Source of the DNA: Aristolochia californica
Lineage: Eukaryota > Streptophyta > Magnoliopsida > Piperales > Aristolochiaceae
Assembly (NCBI GenBank): GCA_029961685.1
Contig: JARWKL010000002.1
Span: 37,602,908 to 37,666,907 of the forward strand
Direction of reading: 5' to 3'
DNA: 64,000 nt
This document shows, in pieces, positions 49,342 through 60,427 of the stretch (within the stretch, counting starts at the first letter, position 1; the number at the start of each line of letters is the position of its first letter). Below the pieces are notes generated by a model. The model did no database searches. It saw only the letters and a program-made list of their open reading frames with translations, and was not told where the DNA came from. The translations under genes and the position numbers were made by a program.

Positions 49342-50217
49342 TTTTATTTTCAAGACTCAAAGTATGGTTTTTCAATATTTAGAAACATATTATTTTTATT
49401 TTCTCATACTGTTGTTTTTTTTAGCTGGTAAAATTCGTGGTTTATTTAAATGGTACTGTTTTCTTTCTTCGAATTATTTTTCTACTAGAGCTTGTTGAGA
49501 TAGAGGTCAATTTTTTTCTCCCATTAATCTGTCGCTTGTATTTTTGGGCCGAAGAGGGGAACTATTGAGATCGTGGGCCCAACACCCACCTCGTTCATTT
49601 TCGAGCAAAATCGGAGTCCGACTCTGGCTTCGACTCCACCACTTGGCTCCAAAGCGTGGAGTTCTAGTGGCATGGTCCGGAGTGTGGACTCCGCCATTTG
49701 CATTGGGTCCATATGAGATAGTTGCCAATAGCCTCTGCTACAACTTGAAGTATTTTTTCGTTGCGCTGGAGAAGACAACTTCTCACGGCGAGGAGGTGGC
49801 CAAGCGTTCCTACTGATTGTCGTTCAAGAGAATATTTTTTTTGTTGCCAGACAACTCCGGTAATCTCGCAATCTCTCCGCCATCTTGTTTCCTTTTTGGA
49901 CTGTTTCCACTGAGAGACCATTACAGCGTCGACGTCGGGGAAGACGACCCACCGTTGCCGAAGAAGACACACTGGAAAATACATCTTCTACAGGATTGAT
50001 TTTCTACTTCGGAATGTTCTTTAAAACTTTCAGATGGCCAGAGTTACCGTCGGGCGGAAAGTTTCCCTTTTCGGCTATCGAGATTTATCATCGGGGTGGA
50101 AACTTTCCTTTGGTTTTCCACTCTGGTCGGAAGCGGGGAGAAAGACGAAGTTTAGAAGTTACTGTTTAAAAATTAAACGTTCCTAACTTAGGAATCGTAT
50201 TAAAGCTGGTTCAGTGT
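49342..50217 (+). other. C-element interior, unit 1
   Basis: Open frames on both strands (49544-49816 +, 49664-49984 -) are shared with unit 2 but lack any recognised domain. In unit 1 the plus frame is interrupted by TGA near 49815. It ends where a family-B LTR begins. Confidence 0.5.
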
Positions 50218-50733
50218 TGTTGAATTTATGGAAAAAAGAAATACTTCATTGACTTCATTAACTTATTATAATCTGAGTACATGAACCTCTATTTATAATA
50301 GAGGAAGGTATTAGAGTCCAATTACAAAAAAACTACATTTGTCCCAATTACACCCAAACTCTAACACTTAAGGATAAGCTTTAACATAATTAAATAACTC
50401 AATATAAATAAAAGACAAACATAACTCAAATTAGAACTCTTCTAGGATGTGACCATAAGATAAAGATGCCAGCTCATAGTTATCTTTGTGATTCCTTCGT
50501 GATCTTCTAACTAGCTTATGGTTATCTTTGTGAGTCCTTCTCTATCTTCCAACTTATATGATAAGGATGTCAGCTCGTGGTAATCATGGTGGGTCATATT
50601 TCTTATGTACTTGGACCCATCTTACAATACTCTTAGATATATGGGTCTTCCTCGGTCATGTGGCCTATCTTACAATACTCTTAGATATGTGGGTCTTCCT
50701 TGGTCGTGTGGGTTTGGGCCCTATCTTCCAAAA
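50218..50733 (-). repeat. B-family LTR, unit 1
   Basis: 516 bp, TGTTGAATTTATGG...CCTATCTTCCAAAA (terminal CA mutated). It contains the TATA stretch CTATTTATAATAGAGG and an internal duplication of CTATCTTACAATACTCTTAG at 50609-50700. No matching target duplication. Confidence 0.85.
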
Positions 50734-51260
50734 CTAACTAACTGATAGAAAATTGAAAGGAAACTAAGGAACAAAAAACACATCTTGTAAGTGTAATGTG
50801 GGTGTATCATTTGTGGACTCCATCCCTTGGTCCTTGGTTTGGGATCCATCTGCTATGGAAACGAATTTATTTGTCAAACAAGGGAAGATAGAACTCAAAA
50901 AATTACCATTACCTATCAAATGCTCGGAGGCCCCAGAGTCAATAATCTAGGATGGAGAGGGTGAAGTAGCTGAGATCATTCATGACATAGTTTTAGTTGC
51001 ATTAGTGGAAGAGGTCTTAATAAAGGGAGATATCATTATACTCTTCAAATGTTGAATTAAATCATAGTGTTCTTTGGATATAGTTTTGTGGCCCCAAGAT
51101 GTGTTAGGCATGTTCTCTACCTTATCTTCACTATTGGTAGAAGCTTGGTTGGTTGTAGCACAATTTGGTTTCCGATGGATTTTCCAATAAATGCACATTT
51201 CCTCGTGAATGTTAAGTACATAAAAGCAGTCACTCATACACAAGTAGCCATTGAGTATAA
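50734..51260 (-). pseudogene. copia E zinc knuckle and protease, unit 1
   Basis: Minus strand: HEEMCIYWKIHRKPNC (decayed zinc knuckle), HYDLIQHLKSIM, then IIDSGASEHLIGNGNFLSS with protease motif DSG near 50945, FVSIADGSQTKD, and DVFFVP before the break at the B LTR. The whole middle of pol (integrase and RT) is absent from this unit. Confidence 0.82.
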
Positions 51261-51852
51261 AGTGGTTCGATTGTCTATCTTCTTTGATACAAGATTGACG
51301 ACAATTTTGATGATAGAAAACAGTTAATTGTTAATTATATGAATCAAGTAAACATGAATAAAATAAAGGAATTGGTAGAATAACCATTTGAATGGCTAGA
51401 TCGTATCAACAACCCTGCATAAAAGACTAAAAGGCAACTCAAGGTAGAAGGCACACTGTCCAAACAATGAAACAACATTTGTCCACACGATCAAGTTCAA
51501 GAACATTGGAAAGCTTTGGGGAAGCAATCGTTCAAGTGGACATTTAAAAAGATAGAAGGCCATTTAACGCAAAAAAGATATAGGAGAACTCCATTCAAAA
51601 GAGATGAAATCAATCGGTTAGACAACTAGGAAAAAAAAGGCTTTATAGGCCTCCAAAATCTGTTAGTGATCTACCATTGTGATCAACAACTCAAAATGAA
51701 AATATTGAGTAATTTTCCTTGATTTTGAGCTTCGATTTGGTTGTTGTTTATGAGGGCAGAATCATTTTCTCAAAAACAAAACAAAAAAACTAGTTTTTCA
51801 GCATGTGATCCTTGTCCATTTAAGTTGTTTTGTGCCTCAAATCATACACCAA
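51261..51852 (-). pseudogene. copia E gag/leader, unit 1
   Basis: Region between the zinc knuckle and the primer site (51853-51864). Too decayed for a gag domain to be read, but collinear with the copies at 46889 and 55497. Confidence 0.55.
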
Positions 51853-51864
51853 GCTCTGATACAA

Positions 51865-52576
51865 TGAAAAGTTGTGCTCTCTACCTCCCCCAAGCATTCA
51901 AACTCATTTGAGATAAGAAAATGAAAGTTTTTGTTGATTTCTAGAGCCAACACATAAACAGAAGATATCTCAAGGGAAGGAGAGAAGAGAGGAACTCTAG
52001 CTCTGGGAGAGAGGAGAGAAGAAATAAAGGGAGAAAAAGAAGAGGAAAGAGAGACAGATGTAAGGATGAGTTTGAGCTAATAGGAAAAGGCTTGAATGCT
52101 CTACCACATACCTTGAGGCTGTATTTATAGTTATGGGAAGGTGGTTATAGTGACTACAATGCGCTCAAGGCTACATGTTAGGAATTAGACGTCTTAATTC
52201 CAAACTAACGTGAGCAATAATAATGAACATGGAAGAAGAAAAAGGCAAGCACTAAAATACACAATAAGATTTATACAGGTCTTCCTCAAAGTGAGACTAC
52301 GTCCTGTCTTTCGCTCCTACAATAATCCACTATGAAGATGAAATAATTTACAAAGAGAGATCACACACATTTACAGGTGTTGTTTTTCTCTAACCTCTCT
52401 CAGCCGTAACTGATGCTCCTCGAATGATCAATGAGAAAACCATAATAGCGGCGTTCCCTCAATTATAAAGAGAAAACTAGGGCAACCACTTTACAAGAAT
52501 GATTAGGCTCCACCACCTAAGATAGGGTGTTAATTAGACTCAACATAGGGCTTTGATTAGGCTCCAAAACTTAACA
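51865..52576 (-). repeat. copia E LTR, copy 2
   Basis: 712 bp, the same limits and neighbours as copy 1, with only scattered substitutions. Confidence 0.88.
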
Positions 52577-52788
52577 ATATCCCACTTGGAGACAAATCCA
52601 TCAACAATATCTCCTCTACAATGGCAATAACTTTGCAATCCTCAGAGAAAAGTCCAACTGAAGGTGCACACAACTTCAATTTCTCAATCGTAATAGTCTT
52701 TGTCAACATATCAACGAGATTTTGACTTCCTCGAATCTTCTCAAGAGCTAAGATTGCTTTATTTTGGCATGATAAACATGATTCTTAG
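52577..52788 (-). pseudogene. copia E pol C-terminus, unit 2
   Basis: Same as the unit 1 copy but with about 30 bp deleted near 52755. Confidence 0.7.
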
Positions 52789-53137
52789 TGTTGGAAGACA
52801 TGGCCCATGCCCACACGATCAAGGAAGGCCCACATATCCGAGTGTATTAAAAGATGGGCTGAAGCCCATAAGACCAAGGAAGACCCATGCATCCAAGAGA
52901 TAAAAGACGGGCTCAAGGCCCATAGATCAAAGAGAAGGCCCATAGGCCCATATACAATGATGATAGGAAGGTAAATAAAGAGTCATCTCATAGAGATGGC
53001 ATTGATAAAATTAAGTTAAAATTCCAAGGTTAAAATCCTAAACCCTAATTTCAAGGGCATTATTGTAATACAATAGTTTCATAAATCTATAAATAGTGTT
53101 TCAGGGGGAGGGTTAGGATTCAAGTCCATAACCCTTC
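52789..53137 (+). repeat. truncated C-family LTR, unit 2
   Basis: Same truncated LTR as in unit 1, without the 27 bp duplication. Confidence 0.85.
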
Positions 53138-53565
53138 TGTTGGAAGATAAGGCCCAAACCCACATGACCAAGCAAGGCCCACATATCCAAGTGTATTAGA
53201 AGATGGGCCCAAACCCATAAGACCAAGGAAGACCCACGCAACCAAGAGATATAAAAGACGGGCTCAAGGCCCACAGATCAAAGAGAAGGCCCATAAGCCC
53301 ACATACAATGATGGCAGGATGGTAAATAAAGGGTCATCTCATAGAGATGACATTGATGTAATTAAGTTAAAGTTCTAGGGTCAAAACCATAAACCCTAAC
53401 TTCAGGGGTATTATTGTAATACAGTAGTTTCATAAATCTATAATTAGAGATTCAGGGGGAGGTTTAGGAATCAAGTCCATAACCCTTCTTCCTCCAGTTT
53501 TCTCCCAATGGGTCTCTCTCCCTTTTTCTCCACGACCTAAATTCATGGAGTCCTGAAAATCAACA
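53138..53565 (+). repeat. C-family 5' LTR, unit 2
   Basis: 428 bp, same as unit 1, followed by primer site TGGTATAAGAAC (53566-53577). Confidence 0.9.
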
Positions 53566-53577
53566 TGGTATAAGAAC

Positions 53578-54453
53578 TTTTATTTTCAAGACTCAAAGTA
53601 TGGTTTTTCAATATTTAGAAACATATTATTTTTATTTTCTCATACTGTTGTTTTTTTTAGCTGGTAAAATTCGTGGTTTATTTAAATGGTACTGTTTTCT
53701 TTCTTCGAATTATTTTACTACTAGAGCTTGTTGAGATAGAGGTCAATTTTTTTCTCCCATTAATCTGCCACTTGTATTTTTGGGCCGAAGAGGGGAACTA
53801 TTGAGACCGTGGGCCCAACACCCACCTCGTTCGTTTCCGAGGAAAATCGGAGTCCGACTCTGGCTTCGACTCCACCACTTGGCTCCAAAGCTTGGAGTTC
53901 TAGTGGCATGGTCTGGAGTGTGGACTCCGCCATTTGCATTGGGTCCATATGAGATAGTTGCCAATAGCCTCTGCTGCAACTTGAAGTATTTTTTCGTTGC
54001 ACTAGAGAAGACAAATTCTCACGGCGAGGAGGTGGCCAAGCGTTCCTACCGATTGTCGTTCAAGAGAATATTTTTTTTGCTGCCAGACAACTTTGATAAT
54101 CTCACAATCTCTTCGCCATCTTGTTTCTGTTTTGGACTGTTTCCACTGAGAGACCATTACAGCTTCGACGTCGGGGAAGACGACCCACCGTTGCCGAAGA
54201 AGACACACTGGAAAATACATCTTCTGCAGGATTGATTTTCTACTTCAGAATGTTCTTTAAAACTTTCAGATGGCCAGAGTTACCGTCGGGCGGAAAGTTT
54301 CCCTTTTCAGCTGTCAAGATTTATCATCGGGTTGGAAGCTTTCCTCTGGTTTTTCGATCTGGTTGGAAGCGGGGAGAAAGACGAAGTTTAGAAGTTACTG
54401 TTTAAAAATTAAACGTTCCTAACTTAGGAATCGTAGTAAAGTCGGTTTTGTGT
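53578..54453 (+). other. C-element interior, unit 2
   Basis: Collinear with unit 1. Here the open frame at 53780-54235 reaches 151 codons because the unit-1 stop is absent. No domain is recognised and it is not called as a gene. Confidence 0.5.
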
Positions 54454-54969
54454 TGTTGAATTTATGGAAAAAAGAAATACTTCATTGACTTTATTAACTT
54501 ATTATAATCAGAGTACATGAACCTCTATTTATAATAGAGGAAGGTATTAGAGTTCAATTACAAAAAAACTACATTTGTCCCAATTACACCCAAACTCTAA
54601 CCCTTAAGGATAAACTGTAGCATAATTAAATAACTCAATATAAATAAAAGACAAACATAACTCAAATTAGAACTCTTCTAGGATGTGACCATAAGATAAA
54701 GATGCCAACTCATGGTTATCTTTGAGATTCCTTCTTGATCTTCTAACTAGCTAGTAGTTATCTTTGTGTGTCCTTCTCTATCTTCCAACTTATATGATAA
54801 GGATGTCAGCTCGTGGTAATCATGGTGGGTCGTATTTCTTATGTGCTTGGGCCCATCTTACAATACTCTTAGATATGTGGGTCTTCCTCGGTCATGTGGC
54901 CTATCTTACAATACTCTTAGATATGTAGGTCTTCCTTGGTCGTGTGGGTTTGGGCCCTATCTTCCAAAA
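54454..54969 (-). repeat. B-family LTR, unit 2
   Basis: 516 bp, same limits and same terminal mutation as in unit 1, which shows the LTR was present before the unit was multiplied. Confidence 0.85.
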
Positions 54970-55496
54970 CTAACTAACTGATAGAAAATTTAAAGGAAAC
55001 TAAGGAACAAAAAACACATCTTGTAAGTGTAATGTGGGTGTAGCATTTGTGGACTCCATCCCTTGGGTCCTTGGTTTGGGATCCATCTGCTATGGAAACG
55101 AATTTATTTGTCAAACAAGGGAAGATAGAACTCAAAAAATTACCATTGCCTATCAAATGCTCAAAGGCCCCAGAGTCAATAATCTAGGATTTAGAGGGTG
55201 AAGTAGCTGAGATCATATGAGATTGTTTTAGTTGCATTAGTGGAAGATGTCTTAATCAAGGGAGATATCATTATAATCTTCATCTGTTGAATTAAATCAT
55301 AGTGTTCTTTGGATATAGTTTTGTGGCCGCTAGATGTGTTAGGCATGTTCTCTATCTTATCTTCACTATTGGTAGAAGCTTGGTTGGTTGCAACACAATT
55401 TGGTTTCCCATGGATTTTCCAATAAATGCACATTTCCTCGTGAATGTTATGTACATAAAATCAGCCACTCATACGCAAGTAGCCATTGAGTATAAA
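54970..55496 (-). pseudogene. copia E zinc knuckle and protease, unit 2
   Basis: Same motifs as unit 1 (CIYWKIHGKPNC, LIGNGNFLSS, FVSIADGSQTKD). The DSG stretch near 55180 differs from unit 1 by a few bases. Confidence 0.82.
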
Positions 55497-56087
55497 GTGG
55501 TTCTATTGTCTATCTTCTTTGATACAAGATTGACGACACTTTTGATGATAGAAAACAGTTAATTGTTAATTATATGAATCAAGTAAACATGAATAAAATA
55601 AAGGAATTGGTAGAATAACCATTTGAATGGCTAGATCGTATCAACAACCCTGCATAAAAGACTAAAAGGCAGCTCAAGGTAGAAGGCAAATTGTCCAAAC
55701 AATGAAACAACTTTTGTCCACACGATCAAGTTCAAGAACATTGGAAAGCTTTGGGGAAGCAATCGTTCAAGTGGACATTTGAAAAGCTAGAAGGCCATTT
55801 AACGCAAAAGAGATATAGGAGAACTCCATTCAAAAGAGATGAAATCAATCGGTCAGACAACTAGGAAAAAAAAGGCTTTATAGGCCTCCAAAATCTGTTA
55901 GTGATCTACCATTGTGATCAACAACTCAAAATGAAAATATTGAGTACTTTTCCTTGATTTTGAGCTTCGATTTGGTTGTTGTTTATGAGGGCAGAATCAT
56001 TTTCTCAAAAACAAAACAAAAAAACTAGTTTTTCAGCATGTGATCCTTGTCCATTTAAGTTGTTTTGTGCCTCAAATCATACACCAA
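55497..56087 (-). pseudogene. copia E gag/leader, unit 2
   Basis: Collinear with the copies left of LTRs 1 and 2; no readable gag domain. Confidence 0.55.
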
Positions 56088-56099
56088 GCTCTGATACAA

Positions 56100-56810
56100 T
56101 GAAAAGTTGTGCTCTCTACCTCCCCCAAGCATCCAAAATCATTTGAGATAAGAAAATGAAAGTTTTTGTTGATTTCTAGAGCCAACACATAAACAGAAGA
56201 TATCTCAAGGGAAGGAGAGAAGAGAGGAACTCTAGCTCTGGGAGAGAGGAGAGAAGAAATAAAGGGAGAAAAAGAAGAGGAAAGAGAGACAGATGTAAGG
56301 ATGAGTTTGAGCTAATAGGAAAAGGCTTGAATGCTCTACACATACCTTGAGGCTGTATTTATAGTTATGGGAAGGTGGTTATAGTGACTACAATGCGCTC
56401 AAGGCTACATGTTAGGAATTAGACGTCTTAATTCCAAACTAACGAGAACAATAATAATGAACGTGGAAGAAGAAAAAGGCAAGCACGAAAATACACAATA
56501 AGATTTATACAGGTCTACCTCAAGGTGAGACTACGTCCTATCTTCCGCTCCTATAATAATCCACTATGAAGATGAAATAATTTACAAAGAGAGATCACAC
56601 ACATTTACAGGTGTTGTTTTTCTCTAACCTCTCTCAGTCGTAACTGATGCTCCTCGGATGATCAATGAGAAAACCATAATAGTGGCGCTCCCTCAATTAT
56701 AAAGAGAAAACTAGGGCAACCACTTTACAAGAATGATTAGGCTCCACCACCTAAGATAGGGTGTTGATTAGACTCTGCATAGGGCTTTGATTAGGCTCCA
56801 AAACTTAACA
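56100..56810 (-). repeat. copia E LTR, copy 3
   Basis: 711 bp. One base shorter than the other copies, otherwise collinear. Confidence 0.88.
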
Positions 56811-57054
56811 ATATCCCACTTGGAGATAAATCCATCAACAATATCTCCTCTACAACGGCAATAACTTTGCAATCCTCAGAGAAAAGTCCAACTGAAGGTG
56901 CACACAACTTCAATTTCTCAATCGTAATAGTCTTTGTCAACATATCAACGAGATTCTGACTTCCTCAAATCTTCTCAAGAGCTAAGATTCGATCCGATGA
57001 AGTGGTAACACACCTATATGTGCTTTATTTTGGCATGATAAACATGATTCTTTG
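56811..57054 (-). pseudogene. copia E pol C-terminus, unit 3
   Basis: Same sequence as in unit 1 (open frame 56982-57218 runs through it and into C). It ends at a 20 bp stub of a family-C LTR (57055-57074), where the array stops. Confidence 0.7.
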
Positions 57055-57074
57055 TGTTGGAAGACATGGCCTAT

Positions 57075-58857
57075 GAATAATAACTGCAACACAATAATAA
57101 TGTCTCCAAAGAGGCATAATAATTGCAACTGAATGTAACATGACCATCTTCCAACACATATAATGCGAACCGAAATAATAAACCTTGTAGAAGGACCCAT
57201 GAAATAATCATAATCCAATATAAATATTTTTTCTTAGATGCAGAAGTTTCATCTTTTATGCACCCCTTTCTTGAAAATTTTGGTCACATAAATTTATCCA
57301 CAACATATGGAATAAAAAACCTCTTTCTTGTACTCTTGTACTTCTCCCCCTCAAGTTGGGATGTAATGGCAATGATCACAACTTGAACCAAATATCATAG
57401 ATGTAGCAATAAGCCCAAATAACAGAGATGTAGTAATATGCCCTTAAGCCATGGAGAAGTGAAATATTTTTCTGATATATCAATTCAAATAGTGATGCAA
57501 AACAATCGGCTTAAATTCTGATTTGTCAATACTACAGAATACCAACATGACATTTGATTCTTCCAATGCGAATATATCTTTTAATATAGATCAGATTGAC
57601 AAGAAATTTTCTGCTTCTGAAACTAGACTTAAATAAATTTCATCCAAGTATAGATTTTATTCATAAAATATAATTATAATAAGATAAGTAGTTCCATAGA
57701 TTTTTGTCTCTGTCATCTAGCCTATCTAAGTACTGTTTCTCCTTTTTTTCCTGCATGACCATTGACTATTCCAAGATCAATGTCTCCTTATAAGAAAATC
57801 ATTTCAATAATTGGTTGAATAGGTAAGAAAATAGATTTACATATATTTATTTTGATATATAATTCTCCATATAAAGTCTCTTTCTTGATAGCGTAAAATA
57901 CCTCAGAAGTTGAATTTTTTTTTGTTGCTGCTCGAACCTCTTTTGCAATCTGACCTTTGCTGCTTTAAATATCGATTTCTATTTGTAGATGTCTCAGATA
58001 AAAAATTGGTTAAATAGGTAACATAATAGACTTACAGATCATTCTTTTGATATATATTTTTCCATATAAAGTCTAGTTCTTGAGTGTATAAAATACCTTG
58101 GATGATGCTGAAGCATTCTGCTACTGGTCGAACCTCTTTTGTAATATGTCATTCACTCATTAAAATATCGATATCTCTATGTAGATAACTCCGATTGGAA
58201 AAAAATATTTTTCTTTGGAAATTAGACACAAATATCTTTCTGTCAATATATAATTAGTAATATGAAAATCTCAGTATAGAGGTAAAAATCGCAATGAAAA
58301 CTACAGGTGTAGGGACTAAAAAAAATAACTACGAACCTAGACTTAGGGTTTAGAGAAAACGATCTCTTTATCTCTATGGGTTGACCAAGTCAACTCACAT
58401 AACCTGCTCTCATACCATGTTGAATTTATGGAAAAGAGAAGTACTTCATTGACTTCATTAACTTATTATAACCAGAGTACAAAAACCTCTATTTATAATA
58501 GAGGAAGGTTGTAGAGATCAATTACAATAAAACTACCTTTGTCCCAATTACACCCAAACTCTAACACTTAAAGATATGTCCTAGTATAATTAAATAACTC
58601 AATATTGATAAAATACAAACATAACTCAAACTAGAACTCTTCTAAGACGTGACCATAAGATAAAGATGCCTTTGTGAGTCCTTGGTCTTCCAACTTATGT
58701 GATAAGGATGCCAACTCATGGTAATCATGGTGGGTCCTACTTCTTATGGGCTTGGACCCATATTGTGGGCCTTCCTTGGTCTTGTGACCCATCTTATAAT
58801 ACACATAGATATGTGGGCCTTCCTTGGTCGTGTGGGCTTGGGCCCTATCTTCCAACA
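57075..58857 (-). mobile_element. element B-2, internal region and 5' LTR
   Basis: 5' LTR 58418-58857 (TGTTGAATTTATGG...CTTCCAACA). Primer-site complement GCTCTCATACCA at 58406-58417. Internal sequence to about 57075 shares blocks with B-1 (TTCTTGAAAATTTTGGTCACAT). The 3' LTR is missing: the left side meets the C stub of the copia E array. No pol motif. Confidence 0.78.
58418..58857 (-). repeat. B-2 5' LTR
   Basis: 440 bp. Its minus-strand start TGTTGGAAGATAGGGCCCAA is the same as that of the C LTR, whereas its R/U5 end is B-type. An open frame of 169 codons (58699-59208) runs through its GGGCCC-rich part and is not a gene. Confidence 0.85.
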
Positions 58858-59304
58858 CGCCTACCGGCCCACACTGTTCCAGCCCAACCTGGATCGGGCC
58901 AAGAGCAACCCAACAAACCACTGTTTTGTTCCTTACCGAGTCAACTCGGACCAACTATTTTTGGGTCAACCCAGATCGGGTCAACTCGGGTCCGGATCAA
59001 GTTGACTCAGGCCACTTATTTTTTGTCTCTATATACGTGCCCAACTTTTATAAATATTTTGCACAACTCGGTAAATTTTTTCTCCGGCTGGATTATTATT
59101 TTTGAAGCATGGACTGATTATTCCTTGGTCAACATATTATTTAGAATAGATATGTGCATTGGATTATTTCATGGGTCATTTTATAAGGATTGTTTTGATT
59201 CATGTTAAATGGGCCCAAACCCATTTCAGTTGCTACTATTGTGTCTCTTTTGATGAGACATTATTATTGAAGAAGAGGTAGCCTCATACCATTATTTATT
59301 TGTC

Positions 59305-59650
59305 CCTGTAAAAAATATCAAAATTATTTGTGGTTGGGAGTCCATGATGGAGGAACTTTATCCTGTCAAAAATATCAAAATTATTTGTGGTTGGGAGTCC
59401 ATGACGGAGGAACTTCATCCCCGTAAAAAATATCAAAATTATTTGTGGTTTGGAGTCCATGACGGAAGAACTTCATCCCCATCAAAAATATCAAAATTAT
59501 TTGTGGTTGGGAGTCCATGATGGAGGAACTTCATCCCCATAAAAAATATCAAAATAATTTGTGGTTGGGAGTCCATGATGGAGGAGCTTTATCCCCATAA
59601 AAAATATCAAAAATATTTGTGGTTGGAAGTCCATGACGGATGAACTTATT
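59305..59650. repeat. minisatellite in C-3, six units, inverted relative to C-1
   Basis: Same unit as in C-1 read on the other strand: GTTGGGAGTCCATGACGGAG, GAACTTCATCCCC, AAAAATATCAAAATTATTTG. The six units are 57-60 bp long. Confidence 0.95.
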
Positions 59651-59937
59651 ATTACATTTATGTTACTACCCCCCATTAATATCATATATTACTCTACCAC
59701 TTGAGAGTCGTTGTCCTATGGAAGGACACGGTGGTGGAGTTGAACACTTCAAAGCAATGTCTTAGTGGCTAGGAGTGATTTACTCTCACTGATATTATGC
59801 CAGCTGGGCCTCATGAACTAGAGCACCAGTGTGAGGGGGAGTGTTGGAAGATGTGCCAATTTATACAAAGATTTTATACATCATTTGCAGCAAGCTGGGA
59901 GTTCATGATGTTATCTCACCTCTAGCTTGAGGGGGAG

Positions 59938-60426
59938 TGTTGGAAGATAGGGCCCAAACCCACATGACCAAGGAAGGCCCACATATCCATAAGACCAAGG
60001 GAGACCCATGCAACCAAGAGATGTAGAAGACGGGCTCAAGGCCCACAGATCAAATGGAAGGCCCATAGGCCCACATACAATGATGGCAGGATGGTAAATA
60101 AAAGATCATCTCATAGAGATGGCATTGATGTAATTAAGTTAAAGTTCCAGGGTTAAAACCCTAAACCCTGAAACCTAAGTTCAGGGGTATTATGGTAATA
60201 CAGTAGTTTCATAAATCTATAAATAGAGATTCAAGGGGAGGGTTAAGAATCAAGTCCATAGCCCTTCTTCCTCCAGTTTTCTCCCAATGGGTCTCTCTCC
60301 CTTTTTCTCCATGAGCTGAATTCATGGAGTCCTGAAAATCAACACCTTCTTGCTCTAGTTTTCTCCCAATGGGTTTTTCTCCCTTTTTCTCCATCAGCTA
60401 AATTCATGGAGTCCTGAAAATCAATA
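59938..60426 (+). repeat. C-3 3' LTR with duplicated end
   Basis: The LTR runs to CTGAAAATCAACA (60344). The next 82 bp (60345-60426) repeat its last 82 bp (60263-60344) with several changes, ending CTGAAAATCAATA. Confidence 0.88.
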
Positions 60427-60427
60427 T

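Larger units (their letters stand above)
46889..57074 (-). mobile_element. head-to-tail array of copia element E
   Basis: A unit of about 4.24-4.30 kb is present two full times plus a partial (LTR starts at 47568, 51865 and 56100). On the minus strand each unit is: LTR, primer site, gag, zinc knuckle, protease start, a family-B LTR, reversed family-C sequence, the last part of pol, purine tract, next LTR. Both array ends fall inside the internal region (gag at 46889, pol tail or C fragment at 57074), not at LTR ends. Copies look about 97% or more alike by eye. Differences include a 27 bp duplication only in unit 1 and a 30 bp deletion at about 52755 in unit 2. Confidence 0.9.
58858..60426 (+). 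mobile_element. element C-3, 3' part with LTR
   Basis: Interior with GTCAACTCGG-type words (58935-59010), the inverted minisatellite (59305-59650), and two purine tracts each followed by TGTTGGAAGAT (59838 and 59938). The second begins the full 3' LTR at 59938-60344, followed by an 82 bp duplicate of its end. The 5' LTR is missing; B-2 abuts it. Confidence 0.8.

Noticed and set aside
53780..54235. 151-codon open frame in the C interior of array unit 2
   Set aside because: The same region in unit 1 has a stop, no domain is recognisable, and an overlapping minus frame is just as open.
58699..59208. 169-codon open frame
   Set aside because: It runs from a B-family LTR into C interior; its residues are translations of the GGGCCC-rich LTR words seen in other copies.
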